NCBI GenBank assembly: GCA_030762895.1
Contig: CM061066.1
Span: 122,294,552 to 122,358,551 of the forward strand
Length of the DNA stretch: 64,000 bases
Direction: 5' to 3'
DNA from: Sophora flavescens
Lineage: Eukaryota; Streptophyta; Magnoliopsida; Fabales; Fabaceae
The translations under genes were made by a program, and so were the position numbers. Positions 23,590-34,626 of this stretch are shown here, piece after piece; within the stretch, counting starts at the first letter, position 1, and every line of letters starts with the position of its first letter. Below the pieces are notes generated by a model that was given only the letters and a program-made list of their open reading frames with translations, was not told where the DNA came from and ran no database searches.

Positions 23590-25107
23590 ATGCAAAGATC
23601 CCTAAGTCTTGGGAGCCTTAGTGAGGTTGATCCAGAAATCGAGAGGACCTTTCACAGACGTAGGAGACTACAAAGAGATAGAGGAAGGTTGAGTCCCGTT
23701 CCACTCATGGCGAATCAACCGGATACGAAACCTTTGAAGGACTACGCAGCCCCAAATGCGAGGGGCTTGCGAACTGGGATTGCTAGGCCAGAGATTGAGG
23801 CGGAAAACTACACTATACCGCCTATGCTAATAAACATGATTAGGCAGCACCAATTCGGAGGATTGCCCTTGGAGGACCCGACTGATCACGTAGAAACATT
23901 CTTGGAGTTCACCGATGCAATTAGGATTCATGGTGCACCGGTCGATGCTATACGTTTAAGGTTATTCCCCTCATCTCTGACTAGAAAAGCAAAGGCTTGG
24001 CTAAAGCAATTTCCCGCCAACACCTTGACTACTTGGGACCAATTGGAACAGGCGTTCTTGGAGAAATTCTTCCCTCCATCCAAGACGGCCTACATAAGAA
24101 CCCAGATCACCGGCTTCTTCCAAAAAGACGGAGAATCCTTATCGGAAGCTTGGGATCGCTACAAGGGACTGCTGGAGTCTTGCCCACACCATGGACTCGA
24201 GAGGTGGTTGTTGGTGCACACCTTCTACAACGGATTGGACTACTCTTCGAAGGTGTCACTTGATTCTGCAGCTGGTGGAGCATTTATGAATAGGCCTCTG
24301 ACTGAGGCATTCAACATCATTGAAAACGTGGCCACCAACTACCATCAATGGGGTTCAGAAAGAGGTAATAACCCGAACAAGATTTCGGGGGGTAAGTTTG
24401 AAGTAAATAGCACTGATCTTATAATGTCAAAAATAGACTCATTTAATAAACATTTTGATAGGCTTGAAAGGGCTAATGTGAGTGCAATAGGTGCTACTAA
24501 CCTTGTTTGTGAGATTTGTGGAATGCAGGGACAGGACATCATGGAATGCCCACGTGGTATCACTCATGGATCCGGCGCTTCGGGTGAACAAGTGAACTCT
24601 TGTCACAACTTCTACGACACGAACCCGAAGCTGCCCAATTATGCTCCCCCAAATCCCTACAACCAAAGGAAGAACAACCCTTACCTCTCCTACGGCAACT
24701 ACAGCAACACGCTGAACCACGAGTTCCAAGAGGGCCAAGGTAATAGGAAACCCGCTCAGGGGTATCCCCAGGTACAGCAGTCTAAACTCGAGTCTTTATT
24801 GGAAAGTTTTGTCGAAACTCAGACAAAACAAAATGAAGAGTTTAGACAACAAGGCAGGGCAGTAAACGAGGCAATAAAAGAGCTAGCATCCAAGGTAGAC
24901 AACTTAGCCATCCACAACAAGATGCTAGAAACACAAATTGCCCAACAAGCCAGCACATACACTAGACCTAAGGGTACATTCTCGGGTCAACCCGAAGCTA
25001 ATCCCATTGAGCATTGTAATGCCATACACTTGAAGGATGATAAGCTTGGGGTGGGGGAAAAGGACGTGGAACCAGAGGAGGACATGAGCGAAAAGGAAGA
25101 GCCATAA
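23590..25107 (+). CDS. gag: Athila-like gag
   Basis: A 505-residue ORF; I start at ATG 23590, since the first codon of the longer frame (23581) is GTG. The opening 'LGSLSEVDPEIERTF' and the following basic stretch are typical of Athila gag. A second ATG (23707) gives MANQPDTK. The gag core spans about residues 75-260, including 'DPTDHVETFLEFTDAIR', 'RLRLFPSSLTRKAKAWL' and 'LEKFFPPSKTAYIRTQI'. A degenerate 'CEICGMQGQDIMECP' replaces a canonical zinc knuckle. The last 100 residues are a Gln-rich coiled-coil-like stretch. It ends at TAA 25105-25107, in frame with the downstream protease. Structural protein of the virus-like particle; looks intact. Confidence 0.88.
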   Translation: MQRSLSLGSLSEVDPEIERTFHRRRRLQRDRGRLSPVPLMANQPDTKPLKDYAAPNARGLRTGIARPEIEAENYTIPPMLINMIRQHQFGGLPLEDPTDHVETFLEFTDAIRIHGAPVDAIRLRLFPSSLTRKAKAWLKQFPANTLTTWDQLEQAFLEKFFPPSKTAYIRTQITGFFQKDGESLSEAWDRYKGLLESCPHHGLERWLLVHTFYNGLDYSSKVSLDSAAGGAFMNRPLTEAFNIIENVATNYHQWGSERGNNPNKISGGKFEVNSTDLIMSKIDSFNKHFDRLERANVSAIGATNLVCEICGMQGQDIMECPRGITHGSGASGEQVNSCHNFYDTNPKLPNYAPPNPYNQRKNNPYLSYGNYSNTLNHEFQEGQGNRKPAQGYPQVQQSKLESLLESFVETQTKQNEEFRQQGRAVNEAIKELASKVDNLAIHNKMLETQIAQQASTYTRPKGTFSGQPEANPIEHCNAIHLKDDKLGVGEKDVEPEEDMSEKEEP

Positions 25108-25953
25108 CCAAAATATGTCCCTCCACCACCGTACCAACCCCCAATACCTTTCCCACAAAGGTTGGTCAAGAGAAAGCAAGTGGAAGTAGAAACTAAGAGC
25201 TTAACTGAGGAGCCAAATGTCATGAAAAAATCTAATATGCCTCCTAAACTGAAAGACCCAGGTAGTTTCTCTATCGCTTGCTCAATCGAACAAGTGCAAA
25301 TCGACCAAGCCTTATGTGACTTAGGGGCTAGTGCGAGCTTGATGCCCCTCACTATCATGGAAAGGTTGGGAACGAAAGAGTTGAGACCATTCAAATTCTC
25401 CTTACAATTTGCGGATGGCTCAACTAGGACTCCTCTAGGCATACTAGAGAACGTTCCTGTAAAGGTAGGGAAATTCTTCATCCCTACCGACTTCCCGGTA
25501 TTGGACATGAAAGGGAATTCTGAATTCCCCATCATTTTAGGAAGGCCATTCTTGGCCACCGCTGGAGCAGTAATAGATGTAAGGAATGGTAAACTCTTTC
25601 TAAATGTAGAGGAAGGTAGGGTCGATTTTGAATTTACTAACTCATATAACAACCCTCCTTTTGAGAGCCATGTGTGCAGGATTGATATCACGTCTCCAGT
25701 GGTAAAGGAAGAGCTCAACATGGAAGCGACTCTGAAGATTTGCATTGCTGATGATGCACCAAATGGTGATAGAGTTGGAGTTGCTGTCCATGTGGAAACA
25801 AAACTTCCGCTGGGAGGAAGGAATGCCAGGAAGCTCCGAGAGAAAAGAGCGAAGCGGAAGCGTAATTGGCCGTATGAGCAGAATCGGCTTTTTGAAGGAG
25901 TTCCTTGGAAGAGAAGTGTTCCTACACATCTACGCCCAGCCGACCCCGGTTGA
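25108..25953 (+). CDS. Athila-like protease region, in frame after the gag stop
   Basis: The same frame continues after the gag TAA as 'PKYVPPPPYQPPIPFPQR', a proline-rich linker usual in Athila gag-pro. From the ATG at 25162 a retropepsin-like domain follows, with active site 'ALCDLGASASLMPL' (about residue 50) and a late 'FPIILGRPFLATAGAVIDV' motif. The frame then runs through a Lys/Arg-rich tail to TGA at 25951. RT should follow but does not. The single stop between gag and protease could be a nonsense change or a read-through site. Confidence 0.82.
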   Translation, partial: PKYVPPPPYQPPIPFPQRLVKRKQVEVETKSLTEEPNVMKKSNMPPKLKDPGSFSIACSIEQVQIDQALCDLGASASLMPLTIMERLGTKELRPFKFSLQFADGSTRTPLGILENVPVKVGKFFIPTDFPVLDMKGNSEFPIILGRPFLATAGAVIDVRNGKLFLNVEEGRVDFEFTNSYNNPPFESHVCRIDITSPVVKEELNMEATLKICIADDAPNGDRVGVAVHVETKLPLGGRNARKLREKRAKRKRNWPYEQNRLFEGVPWKRSVPTHLRPADPG

Positions 25954-27592
25954 TTGAAGGAAGTTTGGTCAAGCTTAGGACCGTAAACAAGCGCTTCTTG
26001 GGAGGCAACCCAAGTTTTCTTTCCCTTTTCCTTTTGTTTTTGAATTAAGCTCTTGAATAATTTGAGAAGATCAAGAGGCAAAAATCATAAAATAATAGAT
26101 TTGTGTAGTGTTGTCAGGTTAAAGAGGAAGGAAGAGCAAGATGAGTAGGATGCCAAGATCAGAGAGCATCACGGCCTGCCCGTGATGAGCCTCACGGCCG
26201 TGATGCTATTTCGACCCAAGTTTTGACTGGAATGTGAGCCAACACCCGCTACCAACTCGGTAAGTTGTTCCAATTTTTCTCCTCTCTCCGACTTGATTAT
26301 TTACATTGGAGACAATGTAAGTGTTAAGCTTGGGGTAGGGGTATCTTTTGCATTTGCATTGTTGCATTCATATTGAATTCACATAGGCATAGTTTGGTAT
26401 GATCACATTCTCTAGATTGCCCCTCACTTAGAATATGCATCCAATTGTGAGAACTTAGTGCCAAATGAATTGAGATAGTGAATTTTTGAACCCAATTTTT
26501 TATTTCTTGTGACAAGGCTAAAAATAAAAATTCTTGAGATAATCTTTTGATAGTTGATAATTAGCATGTGGTTCCTTAGACTTGCATTTCTCACTGATTT
26601 TTGAACTACTAAATGTAAGATTTTGAGCCAAAAAGGGGTACTCACTAAATCTACCCCATTCCTTGTGATAGTGTTTTAATTCCTCTTGGACTGTATTTTC
26701 TGGAACTTGACTTGAAACCCTTTTGAAACTTGAAAATTTTTGAAAACATTTTTGAAAATGATTGAGGCACTAGGTATTTTTCCGGCCTTCTGAGCTTTGA
26801 TTGATTAAATGCTACCCCTTAGTTGCCCAATTTTGATCCTAAAAGAAATAAAATACTTTTCTTGGTACCTTGAATTGCTTTGATAAATAATGCTTGGTAT
26901 GTCACCTTTTAAAGTATTACAAAAAGGGTAAAAATGGTAGTTTGAAAAAGTATGCGATGAAAAAAAAGCTAGAAAATAATTTCTCTTGAGATATAAATCC
27001 CCCCTTCTCCAAATAAATAAAAATGAAATAAACAAAAGAAAAAAATGGAGAAGGGGATGACAAAAGAAAGTGAGAAATTAAAAAAAGAAAGAAAGAAAGA
27101 AAGGTGGAAAAGTGAATCAAAGCCCCAAAAAGGTATTTTAGAAGGTGTCATGCTTTGCAATGTTTGATAATTTGTTTAGCCTTCTTGAATTTTCCTTTTT
27201 CTTGATTTCCCCACCTAACAATTAATCCCATGGCCACATTACAACCAAAGTAAAAGACCTCTTGATTCTTATTTGTTTTCATTAATAAAGTAGAGATTTG
27301 GTTAATAGTCAAGCCTATGGTAGAATACTTTCCTTGAGGAAACTGAGCGAATTGTCATATACCCTAAAACACTTGAGTGAGGTGAGAAGAGTGCCCGAAT
27401 CAGTGAGAATATGAATTTGATGAACCTAAGTTTCTAATTGGAATTGAAGTCGATTATCTCTCGGATGCTTATTGAATATTCCTGTCACTTGGATTAGCTT
27501 CTCGGGTTCTTGGTTCACTATCCATGCTTTGATTTATCTTATGGCCTTGGCAATTGCTTGAGGACAAGCAAAATCTTAAGCTTGGGGTAATT
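25954..27592 (+). other. Non-coding remainder of the Athila-like element
   Basis: No RT, RNase H or integrase motifs are visible in any frame. 26163-26207 holds two GC palindromes closely matching those in the CACTA at 11261-11302. 27040-27105 is a purine-rich AG/GAAA tract, and the short Phe-rich ORFs opposite it are artefacts. 'aagcttggggtaatt' immediately before the 3' LTR is the likely polypurine tract (27578-27592); 'aagcttggggtag' also occurs at 26325, as in many Athila elements. Confidence 0.75.
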
Positions 27593-29067
27593 TGATGAGT
27601 GTGATTTCACTTCATCTTTGTCTATCATTTTTGCATGCATTTTCATGTAGTTTAGGCATATTTAATTTGATTTTTGGTTAATTTTCCTTTGGAACGAGTA
27701 AGGCGGTTTTCGTGGTGTTGTTTTGCAGAAATCAAGGGTAAAATGCTCAAGATAAACCATGATGGAGTTTGGATGAAAATAGGGCTTGAAAAGTGAAGAA
27801 AATGAGCCAAACAGAGCCCATCACGGCCTAGCCGTGATGCCCATAACGTCCATGATCGAGCAAAACTGAAAAGGAAGAAAGGCTGAAGTCAGAGTCTGTC
27901 ACGGCCTAGCCGTGATAACCATCACGGCCGTGACCTAAAACCCCCACAAGTTAGAGCACATCACGGCCTAGCCGTAATATTCATCATGGCCATGAAAAGA
28001 AGGCTCGCGTCGCGAGCATTCTTTCGCGTCGCGAAAGTTCTGAACTCCAAAGAACAGCTCAAGGCAGAAGTCGTCACGGCCTGCCTGTGATGGCCATCAC
28101 GGCCGTGACGCACATTACTTGGACCTGAAGCAACTGAATTGGATCAGATTTTGAGTTAGATTGGGATTCCAACTTCCCACATCTATAAATAAGGACCAGG
28201 CAGAGGCAGAGGATACATTGACATACAGATTGACACACACATAGACTTAGGCTACATTTTAGGATCTATCTTCTTCTTCCTCCTCTCCATTCTGATTTGT
28301 AATTTTCATGATGTTGTCAACCAAGCTTGTCATCTCCATGGCAAGGCTGGAGTAGTAGTTTGTTTCTAGGGATTGGGGCTATGCCCAGGCTTTGTTTATG
28401 ATGTTAATTTGATGTAATATCTTTGATAATTTCGATTTTGCTTTAGATCTGATTTCTAGTGTGTTAATCACTCGTAAATTCGGCGGCCGCTTATTCGCGA
28501 GACGTAGATATTCTAAGGAGGAACCTAGCGGTGAACTTAGGTGTCGGATCTATAGAGTCAGACTTGGGACTGAAATCACGAGAGTTAGAAGCCGTCCCTC
28601 GAGGATCAACGAGTTGTCACGAAACGCAAAGGGTCCAATCTGAGATCGACTACCACGAGAGTAGGGGTTGGGTCAATTGGGCACGGTTTTTGTAACCCGA
28701 GAGGGAGCTTAAGCTATTAGAGGATAAACTCGCCTTCAAGGCAATTTCGTTAATTAACAAGGGTAAATCAGATTAGTAACATAAACAGCCTCGTAGGTAA
28801 CCCAAATCCCTAGGAATCCATTTAGATCCAAAAACCCATAAACAATTTACTTTCTGTTTTATTTGTCTTCTGTTTACTTATCTCTTAATTCAAAAATCAA
28901 AAATCCTTTTTCAAATCCTTTTTATACAGTCCAGATTTACCCAGTTTGAAAATTAATTGTGATTTGAGATCACAGTCTCTGTGGGATCGATATCTTTTAT
29001 TACTTGGCGACAGTCCGGTACACTTGCCGGATCGCACGAGCGCTCGCTCGACCCGCGCACGCTGTCA
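27593..29067 (+). repeat. Athila-like 3' LTR
   Basis: 1,475 bp, with the same ends as the 5' LTR and only scattered substitutions, so the insertion is fairly recent. It lacks one 23 bp palindrome-bearing unit relative to 22155-22205. The TSD GTGCA follows at 29068-29072. Confidence 0.92.
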
Positions 29068-29072
29068 GTGCA

Positions 29073-29351
29073 CCAGCTCAAAGATCTTTTCTATCTTTTG
29101 GATACAAAGATCAGCTTTAGTCGGGTCTACGTCCCCGTCAAACTGCGATGGATTCTGGCATCGGAAAGCATTCAGTTTCTTCCCCTCTGCAGCCTGTTCA
29201 GCTCTTTGCTGCTCCTGTTGATTATGGGCAGCTGCGTTGGCAGTCTGGAAGCTATGGCAGCAGCAACGTCAACCAAATCTTGGGCAGCAAAGTCCATCCT
29301 GCCGTTGCCTCGGCCACGACCGCTCCGCCCGCTCGCTCCTCCTGGTTCCAT
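29073..29351 (-). pseudogene. Tekay gag N-terminal part
   Basis: The ATG at 29351 opens MEPGGASGRSGRGRGNGR, then 'DLVDVAAAIASRL', typical of Tekay gag. A frameshift follows within the next 20 codons. In the other frame it runs through 'NQQEQQRAEQ' and 'KIEKIFELVHT' to the Athila-like insertion, where it joins 'PEEAKVPYATFQLIGDAE' on the far side (21926 downwards). The longer upstream frame from 29495 is leader, not protein. Confidence 0.8.
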
Positions 29352-29517
29352 ACTGACCTGTAAGCCACAATCAGTGAGATAGTAACCAGAAAGTAAAAGG
29401 TAACTCGTCAGATAACACACATTACTTCTCAGAAGTAATTCAAACAAGACTCGATCAAAGAATACACAACATCGACACAACAAACCTAAACCCAAACATT
29501 CCCGAAAGACTCAATTA

Positions 29518-29529
29518 GCTCTGATACCA
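29518..29529 (-). promoter_or_regulatory. Tekay primer-binding site
   Basis: The minus strand reads TGGTATCAGAGC, complementary to the 3' end of initiator methionine tRNA, the standard primer for this lineage. It sits 6 bp inside the 5' LTR border at 29536. Confidence 0.9.
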
Positions 29530-29722
29530 CTAATGTGACACCCTAAACACGGCATCACATGCTTACCCAAATGCGGAAACATTTGTGATATATAAAGCCG
29601 GTTACTTTCGAAAAGTATCATTTATTCGATGGACGAGTACACTAAAAACAGTAGAATTTTTTTTTTGAGATGAAGGAATGAACCAAGATAGAGGTGATGA
29701 ACACTCAGAACATGAATTGAAG

Positions 29723-29725
<3 letters not shown>

Positions 29726-29778
<53 letters not shown>
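29726..29778. repeat. (TA)n microsatellite in Tekay LTR
   Basis: About 26 TA units. The 65-residue Tyr/Ile-alternating ORF across it is an artefact. Confidence 0.95.
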
Positions 29779-29779
<1 letters not shown>

Positions 29780-29964
29780 CATGTCCCAATGAGAGCCAAG
29801 TTTCAGTACATAAGATAAGGCTTTATCAACGGCCATTGCAACAGAATTAGACATCTAGAAGATACATCTTAAAAGAGAGTAAGTAAAGACACGGGGAAAG
29901 AAGGTCCAGAACCACATCCAAAAGATAACTCTAAAAGTCATATGACGGAAGATTATCCACAAAA

Positions 29965-30576
29965 CGCTCCGAACTGGTTACTGACATCGGCTGCAATCAG
30001 GGTCTCCACAAAGGCTCCCACGAGACGAGACCTCAGGTAATGGATCTATAACGTCGCCGCCCTCATATACGGAATCGTCGTCGTCGTCATGATCCATAAC
30101 GTGATCCTCCGGCTCATCCTCCTCCATGACCTCATCGAAGTCTTCCTCAGGGTCCTCCTAAATCGGCGCCGCGCCGCTCACGTCTAGAGGTGGTGGCTCA
30201 TGTAGCGTCCGTGAGCTCGCAGTGAACATGATCCTCCGGCTCATCCTCCTCCATGACCTCATCGAAGTCTTCCTCGGGGTCCTCCTCAATCGGTCTTTGC
30301 CGGGCTCACGTCTAGAGGTGGTGGCTCATGTAGCGATCCGTGAGCTCGCAGTGTGTGAAGGTAATACCAAATCGGAGGCAGAGCTACCCTCCTAGTTTCC
30401 ACAGTGTGGCTTCTACGGATTGGGTCTCCGTCAACATTTAAATCGGTGGTGGTGATTGCTCCGTGGTATGTGGCAGATGTCGCCCCTGGGTGTATCTGCC
30501 ATGCCCCAGCATTCCCTGCGTCGTCGAAGACCTCAGTCTTCAATGTTGTCGGCACAAGCGGGATATTGGGATCCAT
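29965..30576 (-). pseudogene. LTR-internal acidic ORF
   Basis: From ATG 30576 the minus strand reads MDPNIPLVPTTLKTEVFDD, then 'WQIHPGATSATYHGAIT', 'GDPIRRSHTVETRRVALPP' and 'WYYLHTLRAHG'. A strongly acidic stretch follows (DPEEDFDEVMEEDEPEDH and a run of Asp) and finally 'PEVSSRGSLCGDP', reached after frame disruption by a local 115 bp duplication. The sequence is conserved in the LTR copy at 60680-60230, which has its own stop. Codon-like conservation and composition suggest a once-coding exon captured in the LTR; the 'CCAG' just before the ATG could be a splice acceptor. Identity unknown. Confidence 0.45.
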
Positions 30577-32598
30577 CTGGACTCATGTACGTACGGCGAT
30601 GGCAAAAAGGAAGAGAGAATAACAAGTAGAAATGAAAGAGTGAGATACCGACAACGGATATATCACACAACAACCATACACATGATACATACAACACCTT
30701 GGTCTATTAACATTTTAAACATTACTCATAGGTAAACAACAAGTATTATTTCATTGGGTCTCATACCCGAATCAATCAATTTTATAAAGATCATGCATCA
30801 CACTTCGATCATCAGGCTCTAATCTCAATCTCATGAGATACCATCACCGTTTTATCATTAAGAAATAAAGAGTTGATCAGGCTCATACGCCACGTTTGGC
30901 ATGTTGTCTCCGTCACCTCATGTACCCGGATCAACACCATCACGAATCCCTTATAACGGCCATTCGGATGTATACATCATCAAATACCACATCTTAAGCG
31001 GGTATTCTGTAACTCAAGCACATCTGCCAAGGGGAAATGCATATGAATAAAAGGCTTTTCGTTGACAAGACTTTTCTTTGCGTTCACTCTTTTCCGTTTG
31101 TCGAAGCCCAAAGCTAACGACTATTCACAATTTCCATCACTTGAAAATTAATAACATAGGAAGCACAGTCCGAGTGCTCAATCACAACACCTTAGACCGA
31201 GGCCGCAGTCCAAGGTTGTGGACGTAGAAACAATTATAATTTTATCCATGTTTTATTTCAACATGATAAGGACTCCTAGCCCATAACAACGAAATTAGGA
31301 CACACAGTCCTCAATTCCAAAATTAGGACTCCTAGCCCATAATATCACGATTAGGACCCTTGGTCCATAATTCTTGACACGGATCCCAGATCACGTGCAT
31401 AAACTGAATACTAGAGGCGACGTCTCGCGAACTAGTATTCTCTTTCACATGTGCTTACTTTTCGCTCAGTGAAAATCAAAAACCAAAACAAAACCTCGGT
31501 CACTTATCCAAGTAACCGGAACGTTTCTAAATCATTTAGGAGAAAATCTTTTCCTTTACAAATTATTTTATAAAACATTTAGGAAATTCGTTTGCTTTTG
31601 AAATCCTTGATGAAATAAAGTCAACTATTTTCAAAGGGGTTTTCCTTCATAAAACACATAGTTTGAAAAAGGTTTTCTCTCGTACCAACTTTGAATCATA
31701 AAAAGGTAATTTCTATTGTCTTAAAAAGACTTCAACGTTTCTTTTCAAAATAAGAATCTCATTTTCTTGAAGTAAGCGTTTTAAACAAGGAACTTTTATA
31801 AATGAAACCAATACTTTCAAAGTTCTATTCAAGGCTTTTTAAGGCTTTTAATCCTTTATAATCATTGTGCACAGACTCAAGTCCGGTTTCTCAAACTTCA
31901 ATCAACAGTAATATATTCTCAACAATCATATCACAGTTAACGACAGTTCATCACATATATATAATTCATAACACTTTAAAGCAAGTAATGTTCAAATACA
32001 AGTAATAACCACAATAGTTCAAGTAAACAAGTTATTCAAGTATTGGCTCAATATCACAATAATATTCAAATCACTCAAGTAAACACATACACACATGCAT
32101 ATAATCATTGAATATCCCTAGGCAATCCCCTCTTACTTTCTGTGAAGGTAAGAAGATTAGATGCTCGACGAGGTAAGTCACGAACGTTGTCGTTTCCTCC
32201 GCGATGGAAGTCTAAGGTTATGAACACAAAATCACAAGTTAAAATCACAACAAGAACACTAAACCACAAGGTATAGGTTCAGCCAAGACTGGTTCTTAGG
32301 GTTAGAGATTCCCAAATATTAAACAACTCATGGATTTATGATCCTTAAGTGTTAGGAGTTCATCAACAATGATTATTTAACAAAGTTGAATTAAAATTCC
32401 ACTGAATTAAAAACATAGGGCATTCGGCCAAGGCTAGTAAAATAGGCTAGCATTCACTAAACTTTCCAATCTCTTAGGCTTAACATCCATATGTGTTAAG
32501 GAGCTCAAAACCATGATCATTTTGGAAAAATAAGAACAAGGTATCCTAGGTCTATAACCTTCTAGGTTCGGCCATCATAGGATTTATAGGCTAGAGAT

Positions 32599-33083
32599 CT
32601 TGCATCCAAATATCTTATGGAGCTCAAGTCCATGATCATCTTGGAAAAATGAAAGTAACACATACTAGCTTTAATAACATAAAATAAACAAGTTATAAAT
32701 CCTTAAACTTTCCAATCTCTTAGACTTAACATCCAAATATCTTATGGAGCTCAAGTCCATGATCATCTTGGAAAAATGAAAGTAACACATACTAGCTTTA
32801 ATAACATAAAATAAACAAGTTATAAATCCTTAAACTTTCCAATCTCTTAGACTTAGCATCCAAATATCTTATGAAGCTCAAGTCCATGATCATCTTGGAA
32901 AAATGAAAGTAACACATACTAGCTTTAATAACATAAAATAAACAAGTTATAAATCCTTAAACTTTCCAATCTCTTATACTTAGCATCCAAATATCTTATG
33001 GAGCTCAAGTCCATGATCATCTTGGAAAAATGAAAGTAACACATACTAGCTTTAATAACATAAAATAAACAAGTTATTAGGAG
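32599..33083. repeat. 127 bp tandem repeat, about 3.8 units, in the 5' LTR
   Basis: Full units start at 32703, 32830 and 32957 after a partial first unit. They match the three units at 15097-15477. Confidence 0.9.
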
Positions 33084-34254
33084 TTCTAAATCCATGATCA
33101 ATACTTAGAAAGTTGAAACATAGTATCCTAGGCCTACTTATTCATATTTTCCCCCCATCATAGGAACAAGCTATCAAAACTTCCAAGATTTATAGATTCA
33201 AGATCAAGGGATAGTTAGAAACTCAAACACATGATCATATTCCAAAAGTTGAAACAAAAACTTCCTAGGTCACAAATGCAAGCATTCGGCCTTCATTGGA
33301 AGAGATGGATAGAGATTTTTGTTTTACACAACCTCTTAGTATATGAAAATATAAGCTAATACAAGACTATAGAAAGTGGTTTCAACTCAAAAGGAGCTTT
33401 CTACCATTTTAGAGAGATTTTAGAAGTTTAAAGCATATAAAGAAAACATAAAGTAAACAAAGAAATAAATGGTGAAACTTGCAAAAAGATTTATGAGAGC
33501 ATTACTCTTAGTATAAGGATGAACTTTAATGAAGAACTTAAGTAGAAAAAATGAATAAAAACTAAAGCTTTAAGAGCTTGAACTTTTAGAAGAAATGAAG
33601 AATATGAACTTTAATGGAGGTTGAATGAGGAGGAGGATGAAATGAAAATGAAAGGGGTATATATAGGGAGAGGGGGGAGAGTTCACGGTCAAAGGGGGGT
33701 GAGGAGAGCTTGTTGAGCAAGCTTGATGGTTTAATGCTGGATTGGATGGAGAAGAGAGAGAAATGACTTTTTGGATTAGAATAGTATTATAATTTGAAAA
33801 ATATGATGATTGTACTTTTAGAGTGTGTCATAGCCCCTTCCATCGTGCCTCCTTACTTCTTTTATGGTCCATAATCTTTTCCATTTAGTACCCGGTTGTA
33901 TTTTCGATAGTAATTCTTTCGACGTTTTTGCCCGAATAAAATATTTTATTTTATTTTTGCACGAAAATTTTCCAAATAACCAAGGTTGAAGGAAACATAA
34001 TAAAAACACTAAATATCTCGTTTACGGGTCAAAATTAGGTTTTCTGTACAGTAAACTTGTACCGTCAGTGAAAACGCAGATCGGCTTCCGTCTGAATTTT
34101 CAACCGAAAATTTTACCGTGACTTCATATGATATAACAACACAAGAAAATGATTTTAGTTTTAATTAAAATCATCCTCTGAGTTTAATCTAAAATAAACA
34201 CATTTAAATATGTATTTACTGCTACATAAAATATAGGAAAAACGGGGTGTTACA

Positions 34255-34365
34255 AATAACTTGTCCCACGTTAGTAATTGTCAGTGACTAACAAAGCAGT
34301 TTTTTTTGTCGGGGACTAAAATGGCCCGCGCACTTTTTGTCAGGACCAAAATGGGCCTTTACCCC
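34255..34365. mobile_element. Right end of a MULE-like element
   Basis: Ends 'ACCAAAATGGGCCTTTACCCC' in spirit, the inverse of the GGGTAAAGGCCCATTTTGG end at 43042. It is followed by AGAGAAAA (34366-34373), the same 8 bp that precede 43042. The Tekay element interrupts this MULE-like sequence at 34254. The paralogous segment at 53315 has no such element. Confidence 0.55.
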
Positions 34366-34626
34366 AGAGAAAAAGAGTGAAACCAAAATCTCTAACTATG
34401 CCAATGACATGATAACCTGGACAAAAGAAGCCGCTTAATAAGCCAAGAAGCCAGAAAGCCCGAAGCCCCCGGTCACACAAACTCTGTCGGATGCGGATCT
34501 TCTGTCCCGGAACCCTGTCCCATTCTTTGTCACACCAATGAGGTGCTGCCACATCATTTAAAATTTAATTCATTCTTAACACCTCTCATTTAAGACTTTG
34601 ACGGTGGCGTTAACTTTTTCTTTATA
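34366..34626. repeat. Dispersed host segment H2 (copy 1)
   Basis: Non-coding; closely matches 53316-53575, and part of it matches 55145-55300 inverted. Copy 1 is interrupted at 34626 by the Helitron-like element and resumes near 40086. Confidence 0.7.

Larger units (their letters stand above)
21927..29067 (+). mobile_element. Athila-like gypsy retroelement, gag-protease only
   Basis: A complete LTR element in the plus orientation with TSD GTGCA at 21922-21926 and 29068-29072. The LTRs are 21927-23424 and 27593-29067, both TG...CA. The PBS region 'TTGGCGTCGTTGCCGGGGA' follows the 5' LTR at 23431, a form typical of Athila/Tat elements. It encodes gag and a protease but no RT, RNase H or integrase; 25954-27592 is non-coding. 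It must have been mobilised by another element's enzymes. It interrupts the Tekay gag gene in the opposite orientation. Confidence 0.93.
3317..34254 (-). mobile_element. Tekay-type Ty3/gypsy chromovirus with three nested insertions
   Basis: A minus-strand LTR retrotransposon. Its 5' LTR is 34254-29536, its PBS lies at 29529-29518, and the coding order is gag, protease, RT, RNase H, integrase, chromodomain-like tail. A purine-rich tract comes next, then the 3' LTR from 16550 downwards. That gene order with a C-terminal chromodomain defines chromoviruses, and the sequence style fits Tekay/Del. It is interrupted by a CACTA element in the 3' LTR, a solo LTR in the protease and an Athila-like element in gag. 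The two LTRs remain closely similar. The outer left end is lost in the gap, so the candidate TSD (AATAA at 34255-34259) cannot be paired. Confidence 0.88.
29536..34254 (-). repeat. Tekay 5' LTR (complete, 4.7 kb)
   Basis: 4,719 bp. The minus strand begins TGTAACACCC (34254) and ends GGGTGTCA (29536). It includes an LTR-internal ORF (30576-30286), a 115 bp tandem duplication (about 30105-30330), a TA microsatellite (29726-29778) and 127 bp tandem repeats (32599-33083). It provides the empty site for the CACTA insertion at about 32578-32582. Shortish plus-strand ORFs inside it are shadows. Confidence 0.92.

Noticed and set aside
24345..26081. Long minus-strand ORFs opposite the Athila gag and protease (including 364 residues)
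   Set aside because: Shadows of the real plus-strand genes, with no domain of their own.
26805..27160. Overlapping Phe/Ser-rich ORFs on the minus strand
   Set aside because: They lie opposite a purine-rich tract in the Athila non-coding region, in several frames at once; compositional artefact.
29602..29799. 65-residue Tyr/Ile-repeat ORF
   Set aside because: It is a translation of a TA microsatellite.
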